In this document: piece after piece, positions 7,445-13,815 of the stretch
How positions within the stretch are numbered: the first letter of the stretch is position 1
Layout of the letters: the number at the start of each line of letters is the position of its first letter
NCBI GenBank assembly: GCA_001067655.1
Contig: JUNU01000083.1
Coordinates: 1-24,111 of the forward strand
Length of the DNA: 24,111 bases
Direction of reading: 5' to 3'
Source: Neisseria lactamica
GTDB lineage: Bacteria; Pseudomonadota; Gammaproteobacteria; Burkholderiales; Neisseriaceae
Notes under the pieces: model-generated
Database searches by the model: none
Told to the model about the DNA's origin: nothing
Seen by the model: the letters and a program-made list of their open reading frames with translations, nothing else
Translations under genes and position numbers: made by a program

Positions 7445-7564
7445 ATGAAAGTGATTTTATTGGCTGCACTTGCCGCCGTTCTGGCCGCCTGCTCCTCAGC
7501 ACCCAAACAACCTTATGGGCAGGCATTTCCGATTAACGTTCAGCAACATACCGGAGCACGATAA
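7445..7564 (+). CDS. virB7: VirB7-like 39-aa lipoprotein
   Basis: A 39-residue lipoprotein precursor: Lys2, a hydrophobic signal segment and lipobox LAAC with lipidated Cys16, leaving a mature peptide of only 24 residues (SSAPKQPYG onward). VirB7 proteins of P-type systems are exactly such very small lipoproteins; they bind VirB9 and anchor the core complex in the outer membrane. Only the lipid-bearing cysteine is present, so the VirB7-VirB9 disulfide known from Agrobacterium cannot form here. AAAGGAAA precedes the ATG. Its TAA overlaps the virB8 ATG by one base (TAATG), implying translational coupling. The call rests on size, lipobox and position directly before virB8. Confidence 0.75.
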   Translation: MKVILLAALAAVLAACSSAPKQPYGQAFPINVQQHTGAR

Positions 7565-8304
7565 TGTTTTTCCGTAAAAAAACCAAACAACCGCAGAATG
7601 AAGAACAGTTCCAGAAAGAGCAAAAAAAACGCATCGGCAAAGAAGTAGATCAAATGATCCGGATGGCACTGGGATTTGAAAAAACCTTGGTGGATATCGC
7701 ACAGCAAAATGCAAGCACTTGGAAGCGCGTCGGCATTGGCGGACTAGTTATTGCAGGTTTGTCTGTTGTTGCCGTTACCAGTCTTACGCCCTTAAAAGAG
7801 GCCTTTCCCTTTGTTATCGAAGTAGATAAGACCACGGGAGAGACCAATATCGTAACTACTATTAAAAACAAACAGATGACTTACGATGAAGTGATTAACC
7901 GGCACTGGCTGCGCCAATATGTCATGTTCCGCGAAGGTTATAACTGGAATACGGTTCAGGCGACCTATGATACGACAAAACTCTTCAATTCTCCCGAAGT
8001 TCAAGCCAAATACCGAGCTTTTTACGAAAGTCCAACTGCACCGCATAAGGTTTTGAAACAAAATGCCGAAGTGCTTGTAAAGGTGACCAATATCTCGTTT
8101 GTAGGCGATATGGCGCAGGTACGATTTGAAAAACGGTTGGTTCCTGTGGGCAATTCCGAAATCAAACCGGCACCGCCGCAAAAAATGATTGCCACTATTG
8201 CCTTTGAGTTTAAGACAACTCCAATGACCGAGTCGGTTCGAGATATTAACCCCCTGGGCTTTCAAGTGTTAAGTTACAACGTTACCGAAGAGGTTGCGCA
8301 ATGA
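7564..8304 (+). CDS. virB8: VirB8-type inner-membrane assembly protein
   Basis: A 246-residue bitopic inner-membrane protein that nucleates assembly of the channel. The N-terminal cytosolic part (residues 1-55) is basic and helical, followed by one membrane segment (about 57-78, IGGLVIAGLSVVAVTSL) and the NTF2-like periplasmic domain (about 90-240). Within that domain the stretch YVMFREGYNWNTVQ and later the VRFEKRL strand match the VirB8 family pattern. Length is typical. It overlaps virB7 by one base and virB9 by four (ATGA), so virB7, virB8 and virB9 are likely translated as a coupled block, which suits proteins needed in fixed ratio. Confidence 0.92.
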   Translation: MFFRKKTKQPQNEEQFQKEQKKRIGKEVDQMIRMALGFEKTLVDIAQQNASTWKRVGIGGLVIAGLSVVAVTSLTPLKEAFPFVIEVDKTTGETNIVTTIKNKQMTYDEVINRHWLRQYVMFREGYNWNTVQATYDTTKLFNSPEVQAKYRAFYESPTAPHKVLKQNAEVLVKVTNISFVGDMAQVRFEKRLVPVGNSEIKPAPPQKMIATIAFEFKTTPMTESVRDINPLGFQVLSYNVTEEVAQ

Positions 8305-9140
8305 TGAAAAAAACCTTGCTGATAACCGGCCTTGTGGCCGGTTTGTCTTTTCAGACGGCCTTTGCCGCAGTCAATCCCAACCGCTCACCATATGACAAAA
8401 GGATTCAAAGTATCAACCATAATCCCTATGATGTTGTGGTTGTAAGGGCAAAAGTCGGATATGCAACTTTGGTTCAGTTGGAGGAAGGAGAAACGGTTGA
8501 TGTCGCCAATCCCGTGAATGAAGGTTTGGTAACGGGATATGGTAAGGCCTGGGGGGTGAAGGTTCGCGGAAACAACATTTTTTTCAAACCAACCAAACCC
8601 CAACCGTCCACCAACTTATTGATGGTATCCAACAAAAAACGCCGCTATTCGCTTGATTTAAAAATGGCAGATCAAAATCATCCGCCTACGTTTGTATTGG
8701 AATTTCTCTATCCGAACGATGTCCGCAAACGGCAACGGGCTGAAATGTCGAAACAGCTTGAAGCTGCTGCCGTTTTACGTGCAAACGAAGCACGTAATCC
8801 TAGCGGTGGCGACTATAACCGGAATTATTGGGGGCGCGGCAAAAAATCATTGGCACCGACCGAAATTTACGACGACGGCCGTTTTACCTACTTCCGTTAT
8901 GACAATGCTAAAGATTTGCCGGCCGTATTCAGGGTAAATGCCGATGGATCTGAAGCTGCCGTAAACAGCCATGTTGAAGGCGATACGTTAATTGTCCATG
9001 AAACGGCAGAAAAATTTGTTTTGCGGCTGAATAACGCAGTTCTCGGTATAGAGAACCGCAGTTACAACCCGCAAGGTAAGTTCAATCTGACCGGCAGTAC
9101 TCAAAGCCGAACCGTCCGTATGAAAAAGGATAAAAAATGA
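8301..9140 (+). CDS. virB9: VirB9-type outer-membrane core protein
   Basis: A 279-residue periplasmic/outer-membrane protein that with VirB7 and VirB10 builds the core channel. It starts at tandem ATG codons overlapping the virB8 stop. The signal peptide spans residues 1-22, ending FQTAFA. The N-terminal domain follows (about 23-130, including DVVVVRAKVGYATLVQLEEG, typical of VirB9/TrbG/CagX), then a linker rich in Arg and Asn, and the C-terminal beta domain (about 168-265) that contacts VirB7 and the VirB10 cap (EIYDDGRFTYFRY and NADGSE motifs are family hallmarks). An exact AGGCCGTCTGAA uptake sequence on the minus strand (8350-8361) lies inside the signal-peptide codons. It overlaps virB10 by four bases. 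Confidence 0.92.
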   Translation: MMKKTLLITGLVAGLSFQTAFAAVNPNRSPYDKRIQSINHNPYDVVVVRAKVGYATLVQLEEGETVDVANPVNEGLVTGYGKAWGVKVRGNNIFFKPTKPQPSTNLLMVSNKKRRYSLDLKMADQNHPPTFVLEFLYPNDVRKRQRAEMSKQLEAAAVLRANEARNPSGGDYNRNYWGRGKKSLAPTEIYDDGRFTYFRYDNAKDLPAVFRVNADGSEAAVNSHVEGDTLIVHETAEKFVLRLNNAVLGIENRSYNPQGKFNLTGSTQSRTVRMKKDKK

Positions 9141-10366
9141 AACAAAACGAAATCAGACCCGATGATGAACAACCGAGCCTGCAAGAACGTATCGGTGACA
9201 ACAGTATTGAACGCGGCATTCCTACCGACCTGAATGTTAAAAGCAGGAGCACCATGAAAAACATGATGTTCCTGTTTGCTGCATTGGCTGTTGCCGGAGT
9301 TTCCGCAGCCGCTCTGTTCAATTATTCCGGAGGTTCCGACGAAGTAGAGAAAAAAACGGAAGAGGAAGTGGTTGACGGTAAGGCAGACAGTAAAAATTTT
9401 AAAGCAGAGCAAGATGAAATTTTAGAAATGGCTCCCGATACTCCGCCAGCCGCAGCATCCGAGCCTGCCGCGGCGAGTGAAGCAAGATCTGCATCAAATC
9501 CACAGCTTACGGAAACGGACCCTGAAAAGGGCTCTGAAACGGGCGGTACAACAGAAATTCCGCCTGACGAGCGTTTTAATGTGGACCTATCCCCTCAAGG
9601 CATGGATGAAGGAACAGTTTCAGGCGCTGCGGCAGCGACACTTACTAACATACGCCCTGATAGTACGGTTGTCGGAGAAACGGATGTAGGTTCGTCAATC
9701 TCTTCGGGCAACCCGCTAACCGCAAGACTGAGCCCTGGAAATTATAAGCCTACCGTTGCTGAGAATCGCGGCGACTTAACCTATGTGTTGAATCGCGGTA
9801 CGGGTATTCCCTGTGTCACTACCACAAAGATTGTCACAACCCATCCCGGTTTAGCCCGTTGCCAAGTGGCACGTGACGTCTATTCGGCCAACGGCAAGAC
9901 GCTGCTGGTTGAGCGTGGTTCTACCATTATCGGCGAACAGACTTCCGCGCTAACACATGGTCAGGCCCGAGTTTTTGTTTTGTGGAATACATTGGAGACA
10001 CCGGAAGGCATCCGTGTGGCCCTGGACAGTCCCGGCGGCGATTCGCTCGGCGCATCAGGGCATCCTGCCAAAGTGAATTATCACTTTTGGCAGCGGTTCG
10101 GCGGTGCCATCATGATCAGCATGATTGGCGACATAGGCAACGGATTCAGTAACGGACAGAACCGCACGTCGGGTAATAACAACCACATTTCGTATGAAAA
10201 TACGAGCGATGCTACACAGGAAATGGCTACCGAAGCCCTGAAGAACAGCATCAACATTCCACCAACCGGATACGTCAATCAAGGCACGGAAATCATGGTC
10301 TTTGTTGCCCGTGATGTAGATTTTTCAGGGGTATATGAAAACGTAACCGTCTCCAACCGATATTGA
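9137..10366 (+). CDS. virB10: VirB10-type inner/outer membrane bridging protein
   Basis: This 409-residue protein spans the envelope and gates the outer-membrane pore. It has a cytosolic N-terminus (1-40), one membrane helix (about 42-62), then a long low-complexity periplasmic linker (about 63-185) rich in Glu, Ala, Ser and Pro, as usual for VirB10/TrbI. The C-terminal TrbI domain (about 190-405) includes the RGTGIPCVTTTKIVTTHPGL-type region, SANGKTLLVERGSTIIGEQ and GAIMISMIGDIGNG, the last lying near the pore-forming antenna helices. The final stretch ending in EIMVFVARDVDFSGVY is the family signature. It overlaps virB9 (ATGA) and is followed by a pair of overlapping hairpins. Confidence 0.93.
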   Translation: MKQNEIRPDDEQPSLQERIGDNSIERGIPTDLNVKSRSTMKNMMFLFAALAVAGVSAAALFNYSGGSDEVEKKTEEEVVDGKADSKNFKAEQDEILEMAPDTPPAAASEPAAASEARSASNPQLTETDPEKGSETGGTTEIPPDERFNVDLSPQGMDEGTVSGAAAATLTNIRPDSTVVGETDVGSSISSGNPLTARLSPGNYKPTVAENRGDLTYVLNRGTGIPCVTTTKIVTTHPGLARCQVARDVYSANGKTLLVERGSTIIGEQTSALTHGQARVFVLWNTLETPEGIRVALDSPGGDSLGASGHPAKVNYHFWQRFGGAIMISMIGDIGNGFSNGQNRTSGNNNHISYENTSDATQEMATEALKNSINIPPTGYVNQGTEIMVFVARDVDFSGVYENVTVSNRY

Positions 10367-10370
10367 CCCG

Positions 10371-10440
10371 AAGCCGCTCACTTAAAAGGAGCGGCTTGTT
10401 CTATAACTGCCTCTGACTGGCAGTTATAGAACAAGCCGTT
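10371..10440 (+). promoter_or_regulatory. Overlapping alternative hairpins between virB10 and virB11
   Basis: Hairpin 1 is AAGCCGCTC (10371-10379) with GAGCGGCTT (10389-10397), a perfect 9-bp stem. Hairpin 2 is a perfect 20-bp stem, 10392-10411 with 10419-10438, with a 7-base loop. They share bases 10392-10397 and so cannot form together. No T-run follows hairpin 2; the virB11 ribosome site AAAGGAA begins about 9 bases after it. The arrangement resembles an attenuator or translational switch; function is inference. Confidence 0.6.
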
Positions 10441-10459
10441 AATAACAAAGGAATATGTA

Positions 10460-11557
10460 ATGGTTCACGATAATTCTGTTTCGTCACGCAATCTACTGGA
10501 CAAGTTGAAGCTGACGGAATATCTCAATACCCCTGGAGTAACCGAAGTATTCATAAACCGACCTGGGGAAGTGTTTCTTGAAGATGCCGACGGCTGCCGC
10601 CGTATTGAACGACCTGATTTACCCCTGCCCGTATTGGAAAAACTGGCAAATACGCTATGTACTTACAATAAAAAGCATATCTCATACGAATCCCCCATTC
10701 ATTCGGTAACGTTACCCGACGGTGAGCGCGGCCACATCATGATGTCCCCCAGTTGCGAAAACGGAACGGTTGTTTTTGCTTTCCGCAAACCTTCGAACAG
10801 CCGTTTCACGATGTCGGACTATCTTGATACAGGTCGTCTGAATGGTTTTAACGACGTATCGGGGCACGGCGTGGCAGAACGTCGTACAGAGTCAGAAATC
10901 GAAATAGAGAGCCGCTGGGTCCGTGACGTATCCGACAGGATGAAGCTACCGTATGACGTCAAACTGACCGACTGGCAGTACAAAATGTTGGAACATAAAG
11001 CCAACGGCGAACTGAATGAATTTTTCAGAATTGCGATAGCACAGAGGTTGAATATTTGCATGGTAGGCGGTACGGGGTCGGGTAAGACTACGTTTACCAA
11101 GACACTGGCCGACATGATTCCCGCTCATGAACGGCTGGTTACTATTGAAGACACTCACGAACTCGATCTACCTTTGCACGCTAACCATGCACATTTGTTT
11201 TACAGTGGGCACATCACAGCCAAAATGATTATTGCGGCGTGTATGCGGCTTAAACCGGGACGGATTTTTTTGACGGAATTAAGGGGTGATGAGGCTTGGG
11301 ACTATCTTGCCGCTCTTAATACCGGACACCCGGGAGGACTGACTTCCGTTCATGCAAACAGTGCTCGTGATGTTCACTACCGCATCATGCAGTTGGCCAA
11401 AGAATCAGCTACCGGCCAAACTATGGATCCCGGTTATATTCTTAACACTGTCCGTTCCACTATTGACGTTATCTGTTACTTTGAAAAAACCCGCATGACC
11501 GAACTTTACTTCGATCCTGTCGAAAAATACTACGCTATGCAAGGGCGTTTACAGTAA
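10460..11557 (+). CDS. virB11: VirB11-type hexameric ATPase
   Basis: A 365-residue cytoplasmic traffic ATPase of the VirB11/PulE family that cycles between driving pilus assembly and DNA transfer. The N-terminal domain (1-135) includes GVTEVFINRPGEVF and FRKPS. A linker of about 50 residues precedes the RecA-like C-terminal domain, with Walker A GGTGSGKTT (Lys209), the Asp box TIEDTHEL, Walker B region RIFLTELRGDEAWD and the His box TGHPGGLTSVHANS. All catalytic motifs are intact. An AGGTCGTCTGAA uptake sequence is embedded in the coding sequence at 10831-10842. Its last bases, stop codon and trailing sequence recur 551 bp downstream. Confidence 0.95.
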   Translation: MVHDNSVSSRNLLDKLKLTEYLNTPGVTEVFINRPGEVFLEDADGCRRIERPDLPLPVLEKLANTLCTYNKKHISYESPIHSVTLPDGERGHIMMSPSCENGTVVFAFRKPSNSRFTMSDYLDTGRLNGFNDVSGHGVAERRTESEIEIESRWVRDVSDRMKLPYDVKLTDWQYKMLEHKANGELNEFFRIAIAQRLNICMVGGTGSGKTTFTKTLADMIPAHERLVTIEDTHELDLPLHANHAHLFYSGHITAKMIIAACMRLKPGRIFLTELRGDEAWDYLAALNTGHPGGLTSVHANSARDVHYRIMQLAKESATGQTMDPGYILNTVRSTIDVICYFEKTRMTELYFDPVEKYYAMQGRLQ

Positions 11558-11574
11558 TACAAGGTCCTCTGAAA
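11541..11574 (+). repeat. 34-bp direct repeat, copy 1 (virB11 3' end)
   Basis: This segment holds the last codons and stop of virB11 plus a degenerate uptake sequence (AGGTCCTCTGAA). It is identical to 12092-12125 at 33 of 34 positions; the mismatch lies in the uptake-sequence core. Confidence 0.9.
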
Positions 11575-11588
11575 TGGGTTAAGGAGCA

Positions 11589-12092
11589 ATGATGAAAATT
11601 CTGAAGAAAATCTTACATGATCATACGTATTTGAGGGGTTTATGGATAACTCTTTTCTGTCTGGGTGCATTAGGTTACTCGATGAATATACCCAATACCA
11701 TGATGAATTTAGTACCTACTACCTGGTATAGCTTATATATTGTCACTTGGTTAATCTATATTTTGGTTAAAGTAGTAGTGGATACTTTCCGGAGCGTGTT
11801 GGATTTTGGGCTTACTATGAATTTATTATATTCATCTGCAATGTTCGTATTAAATCTTAATTTAGGTGTGACGTTGAATTATTACGGGCGAACTGAGTTT
11901 CAGATTTCCGATCCTTTTGGGATATTTTTTCTCATTTGCTGTATGGCGGTTAACCCTCTAACTCGAACGATTAGCATGGTTGTTGATTATATAGCTGCCA
12001 AAATTGAGAATAAATTTGCCCCCCTCCACTTGGAATTGCCAAAATCAGTCGATCAGAGAAGTAGATCGGTGGGAACTAAGGGGGCGAAATAA
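11589..12092 (+). CDS. AT-rich membrane protein inserted after virB11 (unknown)
   Basis: This 167-residue protein is not recognised. The hydrophobic profile shows about four membrane segments (roughly 16-34, 42-66, 75-100, 108-130), then a polar tail ending SVGTKGAK. AAGGAG lies 6 bases before the first ATG of a tandem ATGATG. Base composition is visibly more AT-rich than virB11 and codon choice differs (many TTA, ATT, AAT), suggesting later acquisition. The gene is exactly bracketed by two copies of the 3' end of virB11 (33/34 bp), which marks it as an insertion between virB11 and its original terminator. Possible roles include exclusion, immunity or another cargo function; nothing in the sequence decides. 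Confidence 0.75.
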   Translation: MMKILKKILHDHTYLRGLWITLFCLGALGYSMNIPNTMMNLVPTTWYSLYIVTWLIYILVKVVVDTFRSVLDFGLTMNLLYSSAMFVLNLNLGVTLNYYGRTEFQISDPFGIFFLICCMAVNPLTRTISMVVDYIAAKIENKFAPLHLELPKSVDQRSRSVGTKGAK

Positions 12093-12125
12093 AGGGCGTT
12101 TACAGTAATACAAGGTCGTCTGAAA
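12092..12125 (+). repeat. 34-bp direct repeat, copy 2
   Basis: This second copy of the virB11 end and downstream sequence carries an intact AGGTCGTCTGAA and leads straight into the matching half of the terminator hairpin. It is therefore the likely original context that once followed virB11. Confidence 0.9.
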
Positions 12126-12146
12126 ATTTTTTCAGACGACCTTTTC
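12113..12146. terminator. DUS inverted-pair terminator
   Basis: AGGTCGTCTGAA (12113-12124) pairs with its reverse complement (12131-12142), followed by four T. The dialect has T at the fourth position, unlike the pair at 4666-4695. Confidence 0.85.
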
Positions 12147-12168
12147 GTTTTCATGAAAGGAGTCAGAT

Positions 12169-12633
12169 ATGCTGGTTTATATGGATGACGAAGGATTTGA
12201 TGAGGGACGTATTAAAGCCCCGATACTACGTCCTTTCTTGATGTACTCAACGGCATTGGCTGCCCTATGGCTATCGGTTCTTTACTTCACTTTCAATAAT
12301 GAAGATTTTTCCCTGCTTCATTTGGATGTAGTGATGCAATTTGTGTTTTATGTGTTCTTATGGTTGTTAACGCAGATTGCCTTTTTCTTCACCCTGCCGA
12401 CGGTTTCGTTCGGCAGAAAGGGCTTTATGGTCAAAGACGGTGGCACACATCTTTACCGGAAAGAAGACCTTGCTTCTGTTGTGTATTCAGAGAAGGAAGG
12501 CCTTTTTATTAAGACGTTGGGCGGGAAGTGGTATCAAGATAAGACTGTCATTTTTGAAAAACATACTTATCAAATACTGACTCACCTATTCCCCGGTGTT
12601 ATGGTTTTGGAGCGTGGAATGGAAGCAGAATAG
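12169..12633 (+). CDS. Two-TM membrane protein with a soluble C-terminal domain (unknown)
   Basis: A 154-residue protein with a good GAAAGGAG before its ATG. A 20-residue cytosolic start is followed by hydrophobic segments at about 22-42 and 55-80, then a compact soluble part with alternating beta-like strands (GRKGFMVKDGGTHLYRKEDLASVVYSEKEGLFIKTL-type composition) reminiscent of bacterial PH-like folds. It mirrors the layout of the gene at 6727-7188 (same length, two membrane helices, beta-rich end) but I see no clear sequence identity between them. It ends 35 bases inside the convergent minus-strand gene. It is probably an accessory membrane factor of the element. Confidence 0.78.
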   Translation: MLVYMDDEGFDEGRIKAPILRPFLMYSTALAALWLSVLYFTFNNEDFSLLHLDVVMQFVFYVFLWLLTQIAFFFTLPTVSFGRKGFMVKDGGTHLYRKEDLASVVYSEKEGLFIKTLGGKWYQDKTVIFEKHTYQILTHLFPGVMVLERGMEAE

Positions 12634-13276
12634 GCGTAAATCCCTTGAAACCTACCCTGTAACAGGTTTTATGGTCTTTACGGATATATCGTCCGTTACC
12701 GTATTTGTTTTCCGGATTACAGTCTGAAACCAAGTAGGTGTCAGCCAGTAATGGAAGCATATGCCATTTTTCAATTTGCTGTCCGAGCACAATAAACCCG
12801 AAAGACAAAATAAAGGCAGATACGGAATGAATCCCTGTTTTTAACCCTGCCCAACCTTTTTGTTTTGTAGCCCTACAAAAGAATCCCAAACCTACTACCA
12901 ACATCAGCAGTGCGGGAATGGAGGACAACAATATGAAGAATGCCCAAATAGAGACCGAAAAATTCAGATATTCGGAATAAATGCCAAATTTGGCATTGTA
13001 GAAATGTATGGCATCGATTTTACCGAACAGAAAAGCCAACGGCAGCAGGCAACTGAATTTTAAGATTAGTGAAACTCTCTTCTTTATTTCCTTGCTGTAG
13101 AGATATACAGAAATCAGGGAAAATACAAGAAATCCCGCGTGAGCGGGAATGAGATGTCCTTGACTCATCCAAACGTAGTAATTGGTAAATGTTATGCCCG
13201 TCCAAATTTCTGGGGTCATCAAGATTTGTTTTATCGGACTATGCTGCAACAATTCATTACTTTTTTGGCTTTCCAT
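12599..13276 (-). CDS. Polytopic membrane protein on the opposite strand (unknown)
   Basis: This 225-residue protein is the only gene I support on the minus strand in the window. It has about five hydrophobic segments (roughly 43-60, 70-88, 105-130, 145-170 and a short one near 165-180) and a hydrophilic C-terminal tail with a Cys pair (SDCNPENKYG, then KTCYRVGF) that may form a disulfide if periplasmic. No family is recognised. The ribosome site is weak. The gene converges on the preceding plus-strand gene with a 35-base overlap and leaves a 57-bp divergent gap before ssb, so its promoter must lie in that gap or within the ssb start. It is probably a cargo gene inserted into the transfer operon. 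Confidence 0.7.
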   Translation of the reverse strand: MESQKSNELLQHSPIKQILMTPEIWTGITFTNYYVWMSQGHLIPAHAGFLVFSLISVYLYSKEIKKRVSLILKFSCLLPLAFLFGKIDAIHFYNAKFGIYSEYLNFSVSIWAFFILLSSIPALLMLVVGLGFFCRATKQKGWAGLKTGIHSVSAFILSFGFIVLGQQIEKWHMLPLLADTYLVSDCNPENKYGNGRYIRKDHKTCYRVGFKGFTPILLPFHAPKP

Positions 13277-13333
13277 TTGAAGTCCAATCTCAATATTTTA
13301 AGATTTAGATACTAACAAAAAGAAAGGTTCGTT

Positions 13334-13738
13334 ATGCCGTATGTCAACAAAATCGAAATTATGGGCAACCTAGGACGTAATCCAGAATTACGGTATATGC
13401 CTGACGGTCGGACGGTTACGAACGTGTCGGTAGCTGTACAAAAAACGTGGAACGACCGTGAGACGCACGAACAGAAAGAGCGCACCGAATGGTTTTCCGT
13501 CATATTGTACGGAGGGCAGGCAGAAACCGTATGCAGACTTATGGAAAAAGGTGACTGCCTGCAGGTATGGGGGGAAGTACAGTCTCGGCAGGTTCAGGGG
13601 CGAGATGGTTCTGCAAAAACCGTGTTTGAAGTAATTGGCAAAGAGATGCAGATTATACGAACCAGCCCTCGTGAAAAGGTTTCCGGCGGTATTCACGACA
13701 TGATGAAAACTTCCGTCGGACAGCCGGTTCAGAAATAA
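13334..13738 (+). CDS. ssb: Single-stranded DNA-binding protein
   Basis: A 134-residue SSB of the bacterial tetrameric type. The OB fold covers about residues 1-108, with the usual start NKIEIMGNLGRNPELRY, the TNVSVAVQ strand, the TEWFSVILYGG motif and GDCLQVWGEVQSRQVQ. The C-terminal tail is only ~20 residues and ends SVGQPVQK; the acidic tip (DDDIPF-like) through which chromosomal SSB recruits repair and replication proteins is absent. Element-borne SSBs commonly coat transferred single strands, and loss of the tip would uncouple this one from host partners. AAAGG precedes the ATG. A terminator follows, then virD4. Confidence 0.93.
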   Translation: MPYVNKIEIMGNLGRNPELRYMPDGRTVTNVSVAVQKTWNDRETHEQKERTEWFSVILYGGQAETVCRLMEKGDCLQVWGEVQSRQVQGRDGSAKTVFEVIGKEMQIIRTSPREKVSGGIHDMMKTSVGQPVQK

Positions 13739-13777
13739 CGACTGGCACAACCACCTGCCACATACTGAGTTTTCTAT

Positions 13778-13804
13778 GCCCGCCTTTTGGCGGGCTTTAT
13801 TTTG
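13778..13804 (+). terminator. Terminator hairpin between ssb and virD4
   Basis: GCCCGCC (13778-13784) pairs with GGCGGGC (13789-13795) across a TTTT loop, followed by TTTATTTT. The GGAG of virD4 abuts the T-run. Confidence 0.8.
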
Positions 13805-13815
13805 GAGTATTTGTA

